Shown here piece by piece: positions 43,679 to 52,665 of a stretch of 64,000 nt of DNA. Within the stretch, counting starts at the first letter, position 1; each line of letters begins with the position of its first letter. Below the pieces are notes generated by a model, which was given only the letters and a program-made list of their open reading frames with translations, did not search any database and was not told where the DNA came from. The stretch is from [Candidatus Thermochlorobacteriaceae] bacterium GBChlB (GTDB lineage: Bacteria; Bacteroidota; Chlorobiia; Chlorobiales; Thermochlorobacteraceae). The stretch lies in the NCBI GenBank assembly GCA_000724175.1, contig JPGV01000025.1, positions 91,687 to 155,686 on the forward strand. The letters run 5' to 3'. The position numbers and the translations under genes were made by a program.

Positions 43679-44620
43679 TCAGACCTCCGAATTTCCGATA
43701 GCGTCGACGATGCGCTCCAAGTCGTCGGGCGAGTAGTATTGAATGACAATGTCGCCGCTGCCTTTCGCGGTATGATTGACTTTGACTTTCGTCGCCAAGC
43801 GCTCGCGCAATATCGATTCCACTTCGCTGATGTTGATGTCTTTTTTAATGACGCCAGCGACCTTGCCTTTCTGGGTCGACTTTTTCTTCTTGATGGAGGC
43901 TTTGGCGACGAGCTCCTCGACCTTGCGGACCGAGAGCTGCTTATCAATGGTCTCTTCCCAAATTTCAAGCTGCACATCGCTGTCGTCAATCGAAACGAGG
44001 GCGCGCGCGTGCCCCATGGTAATTTCGCCTTCGCGCAAACTCTTTTGAATTTCCTTCGGCAGTTTCAAAAGCCGCAAAAAGTTCGTAACCGTCGTGCGGT
44101 CTTTGCTGACTTTCTTGGCGACTTCTTCCTGCGTGAGTTGGCATTCATCAATGAGCCGTTGGTAGCCGCTTGCGACTTCTATTGGGTTCAACTTTTCGCG
44201 CTGAATGTTTTCAATAAGCGCAAGCTCCAACATTTCTTGGTCGGTTTTCACGTCCAAGATGTAGGCAGGAATTTCTTTGAAGCCGACTTCCGACGAGGCG
44301 CGCAATCGGCGCTCGCCTGAAATAAGTTCGTAGCCGTCGCCTTTGACGCGCACCGTAATCGGCTGAATAATGCCTTTTTCACGAATCGAGTCTTTGAGCT
44401 CGTTGAGTGCGTCGCGGTCGAAGTCCAAGCGCGGTTGATACGGGTTCGGCGTAATTTTCGCAATAGGAATGTTGCCGATGGTGCCGACTTCGCCTGTGCG
44501 CGTGTCGCGGAATTGATAGCCACGCACGTTGCCTGCAAGCCGCTCTTTGCGGTCAATGACTTCAATTGATTCGTCAGGAATCAACGCCTTCAAGCCTTTT
44601 CCAAGCGCTAACTTTGCCAT
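43679..44620 (-). CDS. parB: Chromosome-partitioning protein ParB
   Basis: 313 residues: N-terminal ParA-interacting segment (KLALGKGLKALIP), CTP-binding ParB/Srx domain with ELISGERRLRASSEVG, and the KorB-type HTH (LTQEEVAKKVSKDRTTVTNFLRLLKLP). It spreads on parS DNA and loads the partition complex. The gene follows parA by 34 bases. I did not recognise a parS site in the window. Downstream order parB-DUF5683-dapB matches a common layout in Bacteroidota. Confidence 0.95.
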   Translation of the reverse strand: MAKLALGKGLKALIPDESIEVIDRKERLAGNVRGYQFRDTRTGEVGTIGNIPIAKITPNPYQPRLDFDRDALNELKDSIREKGIIQPITVRVKGDGYELISGERRLRASSEVGFKEIPAYILDVKTDQEMLELALIENIQREKLNPIEVASGYQRLIDECQLTQEEVAKKVSKDRTTVTNFLRLLKLPKEIQKSLREGEITMGHARALVSIDDSDVQLEIWEETIDKQLSVRKVEELVAKASIKKKKSTQKGKVAGVIKKDINISEVESILRERLATKVKVNHTAKGSGDIVIQYYSPDDLERIVDAIGNSEV

Positions 44621-44654
44621 AACCGGTTCGAAGTTACAAGGTTAGAAACTACCG

Positions 44655-45596
44655 TTAGGATTGCGACTCGGTCGCGTTATCCGTTTTTTGAACAACTACT
44701 TCCAAAGGTTCTGCTGTATGCGCACCGTGCGCGGCGGTGTTGCCGATTCCGTTCAGCGCGTCCGTATCGCCTAAGTGTGGTGCGCTCGGCGCAACAACTG
44801 CCTTCGACGATTTAGGTGAGGCAAATTTCTGAATGCCGTCGCGCTCGAACATCTCGTAAGCCAAATCGATGTAATCTTTCGTGCCTTGACTTTGGGCGTC
44901 GTAAAGAATAATCGGCTTGCCGTGGCTCGGCGCTTCGGAAATTTTGACGTTGCGTCGAATGACCGTGTTGAACACTTTGTCTTTGAAATACTTTCGCACC
45001 TCTTCGGCAACCTGATTCGACAAGCGCAACCGACCGTCATACATTGTCAGCAACACGCCCTCAATATCGAGCATCGGGTTGAGATGCTTGCGCACAATGC
45101 TGATGGTGTTGAGCAATTGTCCTAACCCTTCGAGCGCGTAGTATTCGCACTGAACGGGAATGAGGACGGCGTCGGCGGCGGTCAGCGAATTGAGCGTAAT
45201 AAGCCCAAGCGAGGGCGGGCAGTCAATCAAAATGTAATCGTATTTCTTGCGCACCTTAGCGAGTGCTTTGAGCATCACCTTTTCGCGTTCAGGCACATCG
45301 ATAAGCTCGATTTCCGTGCCGACCAGATTGATATGCGACGGAACAATATCCATATACGGCATCGTCGAATGCTGAATGACACTTTCAATATCTTCATGCT
45401 CGACCAAAACTTCGTAAATGGTTTTCGTCTCATCAGAAAGATGCGTGCCTGAACCAGAGGTTGCATTGGCTTGCGGGTCGATGTCGATCAGCAGCGTGGT
45501 CAGTTCCGCTGCCGCAATCGAAGAGGCAAGGTTGATTGCCGTCGTTGTTTTTCCTACGCCGCCTTTTTGGTTGGCGATTGCAATAACTTTTCCCAT
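44655..45596 (-). CDS. parA: Chromosome-partitioning ATPase ParA/Soj
   Basis: 313 residues of the deviant-Walker ATPase family: [26 protein letters not shown] (A') and [13 protein letters not shown] (B). The C-terminal 60 residues are a hydrophilic, alanine/serine-rich extension (about 255-313) beyond the usual Soj end. Works with ParB in chromosome segregation. Upstream region at 45600-45716 holds the sequence CTATATTC on the minus strand, a possible -7 type promoter element. Confidence 0.95.
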   Translation of the reverse strand: MGKVIAIANQKGGVGKTTTAINLASSIAAAELTTLLIDIDPQANATSGSGTHLSDETKTIYEVLVEHEDIESVIQHSTMPYMDIVPSHINLVGTEIELIDVPEREKVMLKALAKVRKKYDYILIDCPPSLGLITLNSLTAADAVLIPVQCEYYALEGLGQLLNTISIVRKHLNPMLDIEGVLLTMYDGRLRLSNQVAEEVRKYFKDKVFNTVIRRNVKISEAPSHGKPIILYDAQSQGTKDYIDLAYEMFERDGIQKFASPKSSKAVVAPSAPHLGDTDALNGIGNTAAHGAHTAEPLEVVVQKTDNATESQS

Positions 45597-45716
45597 CGAT
45601 ACTCTTGGGTTTGAGCGTCCGAATCAAATGTGAGACAGACGGTTAGGAATGCAAAACTTTGAGACGAGAATATAGCCAAATTCCAAAGGCTGCCAAATCG
45701 AAAAGTTCTTGAAGCA

Positions 45717-46355
45717 ATGTTAATTTACAGTCAACGTGATACACATCAATCCGTGAAAAAACTTTTGCCATCTTTTTATGAACAGCCGACGCTCGAGGTG
45801 GCGACCGCATTGCTCGGCAAAATTCTCGTGCGAAAATTGGACGACGAAATTCTCGCCGGAAAAATTGTCGAGACCGAAGGCTACATCGCCGACATTGACA
45901 ACGCGTGCCACGCCTATCGCGGTATCACAGAGCGCAACAAAATGATGTTCGGCAAAGCAGGCACCGCTTACGTGTATTTCACCTATGGCAATCACTTTAT
46001 GCTCAATGTCGTTACCGAACCCGAAGGCAAAGCGGCAGCAGTGCTGATTCGCGCCCTTGAACCGCTCAAAGGACTTGACGAGATGAAGTCGCGTCGAGGC
46101 GTCGAGAAACTCGTCGACCTGACCAATGGTCCTGGGAAACTCACACAAGCCATGGGCATCGACCGCGCTCTCAACGGGATAAGTTTACAGAGCAAAGAAC
46201 TCTATATTGCCGATGGCGAAACCATTGCGCGAAAAGACATCGTGGTTACCGCCCGCGTTGGCATTTCGCAAAGCAAAGACCTGCCATGGCGATTTTATAT
46301 CAACGAAAACAAATTTGTCTCAAAAGGAAAACCGTCTGCTGACATCAACCGTTAA
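45717..46355 (+). CDS. DNA-3-methyladenine glycosylase (AAG/MPG family)
   Basis: Removes alkylated and deaminated purines from DNA. 212 residues of the AAG/MPG family: catalytic region GKIVETEGYI, CHAYRGITERNKMMFGKAG, YVYFTYGNHFMLNVV and GPGKLTQAMGI. The ATG at 45717 is used. It lies directly before the subtilase gene (start 46363), with only seven bases between. One of three DNA glycosylases within five kb. Confidence 0.93.
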   Translation: MLIYSQRDTHQSVKKLLPSFYEQPTLEVATALLGKILVRKLDDEILAGKIVETEGYIADIDNACHAYRGITERNKMMFGKAGTAYVYFTYGNHFMLNVVTEPEGKAAAVLIRALEPLKGLDEMKSRRGVEKLVDLTNGPGKLTQAMGIDRALNGISLQSKELYIADGETIARKDIVVTARVGISQSKDLPWRFYINENKFVSKGKPSADINR

Positions 46356-46362
46356 TCAAACC

Positions 46363-48114
46363 ATGAAAAAAGTGATGCTCCCGATCCTGCTCCTGCTCCC
46401 GATAACGGCGATTGCGCAATTGCCGGAGCAGAAACTATCCAAGGCACTCCTACAAAGCCTTGGCAGTAGCGATGACGACGCCATCGTGAAAATCATCGTT
46501 GAGCTAAACCGAAAATCAAGAAAAGCAGTCAAGCCCGAAGACATTTTATCGGCAAGGGCGATTGCGCGACGGCAAAAAATGGTTCGCGCCGGAATTTTGC
46601 CGGACGTCCTGACCGATGAAGACTTGCCGTTTGACGAGCAAGATGTGCGAGAATTACAAAAAACAGGATTTCAAGTTCGGTATTTATTGACGCAGCTAAA
46701 CTTAATAAGCGGTGTTGTTAAAAAACGACAAGTTGTTGAAATATCAAAACTTAAATGTGTAAAGTATATCGATAAGTTAAGTGAAAATAACGCTCAAAAA
46801 ATTGAAAAAAAGAAAGGTTTTGAAGAATCTTTTCTTACAATGGAATCTCAGGTAATGGTGCAGAATGCGGCGAACTCACATCGTTTAGACTACGGACAGT
46901 CGCTCTCGCAGCTCTCGCAAATCGGTGTGCCAGCCGTGCATGATTTGGGCGTTACTGGACGCGGTGTGCTTATTGCCAATTTCGACGCGGGATTCAGCAA
47001 CCTTACGCACGAGGCGTTTCAAGGGCTGAACTTGACGGCGCGATACGACTTTGTTGCAAAGCGGGAGCAACTGGGCGGCGACTCACATGGCACGGCGACG
47101 ATGGGCGTGCTTGCCGCCAATAAGCCGGGGGTTCTCATCGGAGCAGCCTTCGGAGCATCTTACGCACTCGCCCGCACAGAAGACGCTGCCTCTGAAACGC
47201 CTATCGAGGAAGATAACTGGGCGGCTGCGGCGCAGTGGGCAGATAGTTTGGGCGCGGATGTGATCACCAGTTCGCTGGGTTACAGAGTGTTCGACCAACC
47301 GTTTGCGGCTTATACTTGGCAAGAGATGAACGGGCGCACGGCGATTTCAACGCGGGCAGCAGCGCGCGCTGCAAGGGTTGGCATTGTGGTCTGCAACAGC
47401 GCAGGCAACAGCGGAAACATTGCGCTACCTGAAAATACCTTAGTCGCGCCAGCCGACGCAGATACGATTCTGACTGTCGGCGCCGTAAACAGTGCAGGCG
47501 CGCGCGTCTCGTTTAGCTCCGTTGGACCGACTGCCGACGGGCGCCTCAAGCCCGATGTCATGGCAATCGGACAAGGCGTTTTCACAACTGGAATTTCGAG
47601 CGTAACCAGTTATGTATCTGCAAGTGGCACGTCGTTTTCCTGTCCGTTGGTCGCGGGCGTTGTTGCTCTGATGTTGTCGGTCAATCCAACTCTAACGCCC
47701 GTGCAAGTCCGCGACGTGCTACGACGAACTGCAAGCAACGCCGCCGCTCCTAACCGCGAAATCGGATGGGGAATTGTCAATGCGCTTGCTGCCATCAATG
47801 CGCTTCGACCCCAATCCACGGAAAAACTCATTGACACCAAGCTAAAAGAATTTCGTTTGGAACAAAACTATCCCAACCCATTCAACCCGACGACGGTCAT
47901 TAGTTATCAGTTACCATCGAGTAGCAACGTGAAGTTGGTTGTTTATGATTTATTGGGCAGAGAAGTGGTGGCACTTGTGAATGCAAGGCAAAACGCAGGG
48001 CGCTACGATGTCCGGTTTTCAGTTAGTAATTCTCAATTAAGTAGCGGGATATATTTTTATCGCTTAACGGCTGGCAGCTTTATTGAAACGAAGAAGATGA
48101 TGTTGGTGAAGTAG
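46363..48114 (+). CDS. Subtilisin-family (S8) serine protease with type IX sorting tail
   Basis: 583 residues from the ATG at 46363, chosen because the signal peptide MKKVMLPILLLLPITAIA begins there. A pro-region (about 25-160) precedes the S8 catalytic domain: aspartate in ANFDAGFSN, histidine in DSHGTATMG, asparagine in VCNSAGNSG and serine in ASGTSFSCPLVAG. The C-terminal 85 residues carry the sorting tail (EQNYPNPFNPTTVISYQL, VYDLLGREVVAL, GIYFYRLTAGSF), predicting export to the cell surface by the type IX system. The pro-region (nucleotides about 46680-46860) is visibly more AT-rich than the rest. Confidence 0.9.
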   Translation: MKKVMLPILLLLPITAIAQLPEQKLSKALLQSLGSSDDDAIVKIIVELNRKSRKAVKPEDILSARAIARRQKMVRAGILPDVLTDEDLPFDEQDVRELQKTGFQVRYLLTQLNLISGVVKKRQVVEISKLKCVKYIDKLSENNAQKIEKKKGFEESFLTMESQVMVQNAANSHRLDYGQSLSQLSQIGVPAVHDLGVTGRGVLIANFDAGFSNLTHEAFQGLNLTARYDFVAKREQLGGDSHGTATMGVLAANKPGVLIGAAFGASYALARTEDAASETPIEEDNWAAAAQWADSLGADVITSSLGYRVFDQPFAAYTWQEMNGRTAISTRAAARAARVGIVVCNSAGNSGNIALPENTLVAPADADTILTVGAVNSAGARVSFSSVGPTADGRLKPDVMAIGQGVFTTGISSVTSYVSASGTSFSCPLVAGVVALMLSVNPTLTPVQVRDVLRRTASNAAAPNREIGWGIVNALAAINALRPQSTEKLIDTKLKEFRLEQNYPNPFNPTTVISYQLPSSSNVKLVVYDLLGREVVALVNARQNAGRYDVRFSVSNSQLSSGIYFYRLTAGSFIETKKMMLVK

Positions 48115-48122
48115 TGTTGTAA

Positions 48123-48549
48123 AACAGTGCTTCGGTCGTGGGTTACAGCTACGACGCACTCGGCACTGTGGTTGGCACGCAACGCTTCGGCGGTGCAAAC
48201 GGCGACTTCGCCTATCAATACACGGGACAGGAATACGACAGCGAGACGCAGTTGCATAACTTCCGCGCACGGCTCTACGATTCAGAGTTGTTCAGGTTCT
48301 ACGCCACCGATCCGGCAGGCGAGCAACATTCGCCCTACGCTTTCGTCGGCAATTCGCCATTGATGTTCCGCGACCCCAGCGGCAAGTTCATCGTGCCTTT
48401 GTTATTTGGAATTGCGGCGGGATATTTAGCTGGCGTCGGTTCAAGTAATGGACAGTTCAACCCGTTGAAATGGAACGCAGGTAATTGGGCAATGGCAATC
48501 GGGACGGGAATACTGGGCGGCTTAGCGGCGTTGTATAATGATGCCGTCA
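48123..48549 (+). pseudogene. RHS repeat-associated core fragment, truncated at both ends
   Basis: From just after a stop at 48120 the frame reads YSYDALGTVVGTQRF, then YQYTGQEYDSETQLHNFRARLYDSELFRF, then DPAGEQHSPYAFVGNSP and FRDPSGKF, the RHS core motifs. A hydrophobic, glycine-rich tail follows. There is no start codon or ribosome-binding site upstream: it begins 9 bases after the subtilase stop. The frame later runs into the antisense of the DNA glycosylase gene. This looks like the tip of an RHS protein whose body has been lost. Function: none expected. Confidence 0.75.
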
Positions 48550-49476
48550 AAACGCGGTCATTCTCCGAACATCTTTGCGCCAGTAGTGAAATAAAATTTG
48601 TCCTGCAAGTCCCGCATAGCGCTCCCCCAAAATCGCCCGCGCTCGTTCTGCAAGGTGGTCGTAACTTTTATCTGTAAGCGAAGTGGTCGACGGACGCAAG
48701 CTAAACCACGCATCGAGATATTGCCGCACGTGCGTATCAATTGGAAACGCATTCAAGTGTCCCAGCCCGAATAAGCAAATGCAATCGGCAATTTTTCCAC
48801 CGATGCCGTTGTAGCGCATCAGGGTTTCTCGTGCATCGGAAAGGGAGCATTGTGGCGCGCAAAGTGCCACCAGCGACAATGCGCCCGATGCTACTGCGCG
48901 GGCAACCGCACGAATGTTTTTGGCGCGGACGGAATTATTATTCGTGCAAACCTTCAACTCCTCTAAATTAGCCTCTGCCAAGACCTGCGCTTCTGGAAAT
49001 TGATAGTCTGTTATTGAAAAAAAAGTAATAATTTGTCCAAAACGTTTGGATAGCAACATGACTTGTCGCCGAATTAAGTGTACGCCTATTCCTTGCGCAC
49101 ACATAAATGAAATGAGCGTTTCAAAGGGCGATTGACGAAGCAAGCGCAACCCAAAATATGCTGATGCTCCCGCGTAAATATCAGGATACTGATGTTGAAA
49201 TGAAATAGGAAAAACAGTCTCTATTAAATCACTTAGACCAAGATAATTTCTAATAAACACATCAAGCGGCTGCTTGTTAATAAATTCTCTGGTAGAAGAA
49301 ACATACAACATCTGACCATGTTGTTTAAGTTGAACGATGGCGTCGCAAATGACGGCTTGATAAACTGGAACAGGGGAACGGGAAAGAGTTTCCCAGCGAA
49401 ATGCTTGTCCGCAAAATAGTGTCGCCTCAAGATGGAGCGGAGCATTGAGCGGAAAAGAAATAGAGAATGGAAGCAT
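48547..49476 (-). CDS. 8-oxoguanine DNA glycosylase-like (HhH-GPD) protein
   Basis: 309 residues: OGG N-terminal domain followed by an HhH-GPD domain, with the catalytic lysine in YNGIGGKIADCICLFG and aspartate in FPIDTHVRQYL. FETLISFMCAQGIGVHL matches the OGG pattern only loosely (usually ISFICSSNNN). It should excise 8-oxoguanine, with AP-lyase activity. It lies 3 bases from mutY on the same strand, so the two may form a GO-repair pair. Its stop overlaps the RHS fragment by three bases on the other strand. Confidence 0.85.
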   Translation of the reverse strand: MLPFSISFPLNAPLHLEATLFCGQAFRWETLSRSPVPVYQAVICDAIVQLKQHGQMLYVSSTREFINKQPLDVFIRNYLGLSDLIETVFPISFQHQYPDIYAGASAYFGLRLLRQSPFETLISFMCAQGIGVHLIRRQVMLLSKRFGQIITFFSITDYQFPEAQVLAEANLEELKVCTNNNSVRAKNIRAVARAVASGALSLVALCAPQCSLSDARETLMRYNGIGGKIADCICLFGLGHLNAFPIDTHVRQYLDAWFSLRPSTTSLTDKSYDHLAERARAILGERYAGLAGQILFHYWRKDVRRMTAF

Positions 49477-49479
49477 TTT

Positions 49480-50574
49480 CTAAAGATGTTGCGAGAATAA
49501 ATCTTGCTCTTTCGGTGCAGGGTGGAGCAGCGCCTCAATAACTAATTTATTGGCTTTTGGAAACGCATACTGTTCAAGGTCGCGTAACCGTACCCAACGA
49601 ATTTCTTGACTTGCGGTCGGACGCGCTTCTCCTGAAACCCAGCTACAATGAAATGCGTGTAGCGTAATCTTAAAGTGGGTGTAAGTATGCTTCACTACGG
49701 CAAATTGTTCCAAAACCTTGACATCTAAGCCTGTTTCTTCCTTAACTTCGCGCCTGCAGCACGCAGCAAGTGTTTCTCCCGGTTTTTGTTTGCCGCCCGG
49801 AAATTCCCAAAGATTTCCAAGCAGGCCGTCTTTTGGACGCAGCGCGATTAAAATTAAATCACCTTTGCGAACAACACCGACCGCAATCGTATGATGTTTA
49901 AGCGCTGCGCGTTTCGATTTAAATGGGATTTCTGAAATTAAATTTTTTTGAAAGGCATCGCACGACTCTGAAACAGGGCAGTGCGCGCATTTGGGACGTT
50001 TCGGCGTGCAAACTGTTGCGCCAAGCTCCATAACGGCTTCATTAAATTCCCCAGCGCGACCTTTTGGTAATTCCAAAGTTGCTAACGTGTCAATTTTATC
50101 TTTTGTCGCCTGTTCTCGAATATCGTCGGACACAGCGTAAATCCTTGCAAACACACGCAACACGTTTCCATCAACTGCTGCGCAGTCTTCGCCGAAAGCA
50201 AGACTGGCAACGCTGGCAGAGGTGTATGCGCCAAAACCTTTTAATTTCATAAGCGCATCTCGCGTTTCTGGAAATTTGCCGTTTAATTCAGTCAAAATAG
50301 TTCTTGCTGCGTGTTGCATGTGTCGGGCGCGGGCGTAATACCCTAATCCCTCCCACGATTTCATTAAACGATGCGAGTCAGCGTTGGCAAGCGCCTCTAT
50401 GGTGGGAAATTCTTTAAGAAATCGGTGATAGTAGGGAACAACGGTGGCGACTTGGGTTTGCTGCAACATCACTTCTGATACCCAGATGTGATATGGATTT
50501 TTTGTGCGTCGCCACGGTAAGTCGCGTTTATGTTTCCTGAACCACTTAATTAAATTATTTGCAATTTTCTTCAC
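49480..50574 (-). CDS. mutY: A/G-specific adenine DNA glycosylase
   Basis: Removes adenine mispaired with 8-oxoguanine. 364 residues from the GTG at 50574; the frame extends to a TTG at 50610, but the 50574 start gives the normal family N-terminus (IANNLIKWFRKHKRDLPWR). Features: HhH and catalytic residues in LKGFGAYTSASVASLAFG, iron-sulfur cluster cysteines in CTPKRPKCAHCPVSESC (C-x6-C-x2-C-x5-C), and a C-terminal NUDIX-like lesion-recognition domain (GLLGNLWEFPGGKQKPGET). Directly precedes the OGG-like gene. Confidence 0.93.
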   Translation of the reverse strand: MKKIANNLIKWFRKHKRDLPWRRTKNPYHIWVSEVMLQQTQVATVVPYYHRFLKEFPTIEALANADSHRLMKSWEGLGYYARARHMQHAARTILTELNGKFPETRDALMKLKGFGAYTSASVASLAFGEDCAAVDGNVLRVFARIYAVSDDIREQATKDKIDTLATLELPKGRAGEFNEAVMELGATVCTPKRPKCAHCPVSESCDAFQKNLISEIPFKSKRAALKHHTIAVGVVRKGDLILIALRPKDGLLGNLWEFPGGKQKPGETLAACCRREVKEETGLDVKVLEQFAVVKHTYTHFKITLHAFHCSWVSGEARPTASQEIRWVRLRDLEQYAFPKANKLVIEALLHPAPKEQDLFSQHL

Positions 50575-50606
50575 GTAAACTATTGAAATAAAACGTGTTG
50601 CAAAAA

Positions 50607-51305
50607 TCAAAGCAAAAACTTTGGAAGGTCAAAAACGGATTTGATCACAAGGCAATCATTTTTTTGTGGAAGAGTTCTATCTAATAAAATTGCGGACATT
50701 CCCGCGTTTCTGGCGCCGACCACATCAATCGCATAAATATCGCCGACATAAACACACTTGCTTGCGGGAAACCCTAATTTTTCGCACGCCATATCAAAGA
50801 TTTCTTTTTTAGGTTTCTCGACGCCGACGAAATGCGAATCAATCACAAATTCCAGATGCTCCCGTAAGTTGAATTGAATAGTTTTTTGCTCTGCGCGTCC
50901 GTCTGAATTCGAAATCATTGCCAAACGATATTTTTTACGCAGCGATTGTAAAAGGTCGCTCGTTCCCGCAGGCACGTAGTTCCAGAGGTTTACTTCTGTA
51001 TGTCGGGGAATAAGCGTTGTATGAATAAAATGCTCCGCATCGACGGGAGCATTGAGTTCGCGGAGCAGTGCATTGAAGAAAATTGGCAATCGCGCATGGT
51101 CGGTTGCGCCCAACCCCAACGACATTTGCCGTTCTACCTCATGATTAGCGCGAGCAACGGCGAGATAAAAATCATCTTGCGGAATTTGAAAATTAACTTT
51201 CTGAAGTTCCGCGCTGATAAATGAATAGTCAAAATGGAGAAGTGTGCCGCCTAAATCAAAAATAATCGCGTCAATCTCTTTTGGGAGTATATCATTTATC
51301 TGCAT
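50607..51305 (-). CDS. HAD-superfamily hydrolase
   Basis: 232 residues with a C1-type cap. HAD motif I reads IFDLGGTLL (second aspartate replaced by glycine), motif II LAMISNSDGR, motif III lysine in GVEKPKKEIF and motif IV VYVGDIYAIDVVGAR. The DLG variation is found in many HAD proteins but weakens a simple phosphatase call. The gene lies just upstream of mutY and 12 bases after the SDR-like gene on the same strand. Substrate unknown. Confidence 0.85.
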   Translation of the reverse strand: MQINDILPKEIDAIIFDLGGTLLHFDYSFISAELQKVNFQIPQDDFYLAVARANHEVERQMSLGLGATDHARLPIFFNALLRELNAPVDAEHFIHTTLIPRHTEVNLWNYVPAGTSDLLQSLRKKYRLAMISNSDGRAEQKTIQFNLREHLEFVIDSHFVGVEKPKKEIFDMACEKLGFPASKCVYVGDIYAIDVVGARNAGMSAILLDRTLPQKNDCLVIKSVFDLPKFLL

Positions 51306-51317
51306 TGATGGGTAAAA

Positions 51318-52001
51318 TCAAAGTGAATTAAAATAAGGTTCAAGTGTTTTTTGGTCTTCTGCAACGGTGCGAATAACCTCAAATGTTTGGTTAGTGGCTT
51401 TTGGAATCCAAAGTGACAGTGCTGCAATTTCTCCAACGTCGCTGCGGTCAATAAGTCCAGTAATTTTATCGCCTTTATCAAATTGTAGCTTAAATTTAAA
51501 CGGGTCTCCGTCTTTTAAGCCGCCCGGACGAATAATCGTATAAGTCCTGCCGTTCTCGGAAAAAATTTTTCTTATATGATTTTCTGCGCGAAGTTTTTGC
51601 GATAAAACGCCGCCAAATAAATTAAGCGGGTGAAACGGTTTCGTGACGGCAATTGAGCTAATTAAAATAAATTTTTTCACGCCTGCGTCGGCGGCGGCAT
51701 CAACCAGCCGAATAACGCCGTCTCCGTCGACTTGAGCAGGTGAAGCGTCTCCGATAAGCTCTGTCGCACCAAGCGCCGAAATCACTGCGTCACAGCCTTG
51801 AACTGCAGCCGCGACGGCAGAGCTATTCTGAATTTTTCCAAGCCAAACTTCCAGATTCTTAAATTCCGACAACTTTGCGGCGGAACGAGAAAAAGTCTTT
51901 GTTTTAATGCCGTAATGAAGCAATCGCCGGACAACCCAAAGTCCCGTGCGTCCCGTTGCGCCTGCAACTAAAACTGTTTCATTAAACTTTAAGTCGGGCA
52001 T
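51318..52001 (-). CDS. NAD(P)-binding SDR-type oxidoreductase (atypical)
   Basis: 227 residues of the NAD(P)H-binding, extended-SDR/atypical type: cofactor loop VAGATGRTGLWVVRRLL, GCDAVISALGATE, KKFILISSIAVTKPFH and the late YTIIRPGGLKDGDPF. The usual YxxxK is not obvious, as is typical of the atypical SDR/NmrA-like proteins. Substrate unknown. It follows the CPBP-like membrane protein by 32 bases and precedes the HAD gene by 12 bases; all are on the minus strand. Confidence 0.85.
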   Translation of the reverse strand: MPDLKFNETVLVAGATGRTGLWVVRRLLHYGIKTKTFSRSAAKLSEFKNLEVWLGKIQNSSAVAAAVQGCDAVISALGATELIGDASPAQVDGDGVIRLVDAAADAGVKKFILISSIAVTKPFHPLNLFGGVLSQKLRAENHIRKIFSENGRTYTIIRPGGLKDGDPFKFKLQFDKGDKITGLIDRSDVGEIAALSLWIPKATNQTFEVIRTVAEDQKTLEPYFNSL

Positions 52002-52033
52002 AAATAAAATGTGTTTTCTAAATTTTAGATGTA

Positions 52034-52648
52034 TTAAAGAAACGATTTTGCGTTAGTGAAAAGCGAATAATGAATTGAATAAACCACGCCTGCGTCAACA
52101 ATCGTATGTAATGCCACAACCGACCACACGTCGCGAAAGAAAAAATACATCGCAGACCATACTAAAACAAGCGCAATTTGAAACGGAAAAAATAATTGTT
52201 TGAAGATAACTTTATCGGGAGGTAAATCGCTGATGGAGACCACATGCGGCGGAAGTGCGTTAATCCAAAACAAGCCGTGAATCGCACCGCTAAATACCAT
52301 GAACATTAAAACGCCCGACATAAATAAATAGGGCGATTTATCCGTAAAATTTTTCATCAACGCCTCGCCAAGTTTAAACACCGCCAAAAAAATAAATGTT
52401 TCACACGCACCGTTCAAAATGCTGAAAACCACGATACTGACAAGGTCAAGCGGGCGACCCCCATTGCTCGTGGCGTTGTAATAAATGTAGGTATTCGCTA
52501 AAACAATAAGCAACGAGAAAAAAAATAGGAGATTTCTTCTCCAAGAATCCTCTTTGGAACGCGACTTTGGCTGCAACAGTTCTTCTCCTAAAAAAAAGAT
52601 GGCGCAAATCACGCCGATTGCCCAATAAATTACAAGTGCGACGGTCAT
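52034..52648 (-). CDS. CPBP-like membrane protein (divergent)
   Basis: 204 residues with about six membrane helices. Helix segments carry conserved-looking polar residues: a glutamate in GACETFIFLAVF, a histidine in SGAIHGLFWIN and ALHTIVDAGVVY near the C-terminus. The layout recalls the CPBP (Abi) membrane protease family, but the diagnostic EExxxR motif is missing, so I give this as a possible relative only. Flanked by the dipeptidase (18-base gap) and the SDR gene (32-base gap). Confidence 0.6.
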   Translation of the reverse strand: MTVALVIYWAIGVICAIFFLGEELLQPKSRSKEDSWRRNLLFFFSLLIVLANTYIYYNATSNGGRPLDLVSIVVFSILNGACETFIFLAVFKLGEALMKNFTDKSPYLFMSGVLMFMVFSGAIHGLFWINALPPHVVSISDLPPDKVIFKQLFFPFQIALVLVWSAMYFFFRDVWSVVALHTIVDAGVVYSIHYSLFTNAKSFL

Positions 52649-52665
52649 AGCAAGTGACTTTAAAG

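Noticed and set aside
43600..45720. parS sites near parAB
   Set aside because: I searched by eye for TGTTNCACGTGAAACA-like palindromes and found none; the sites could lie elsewhere.
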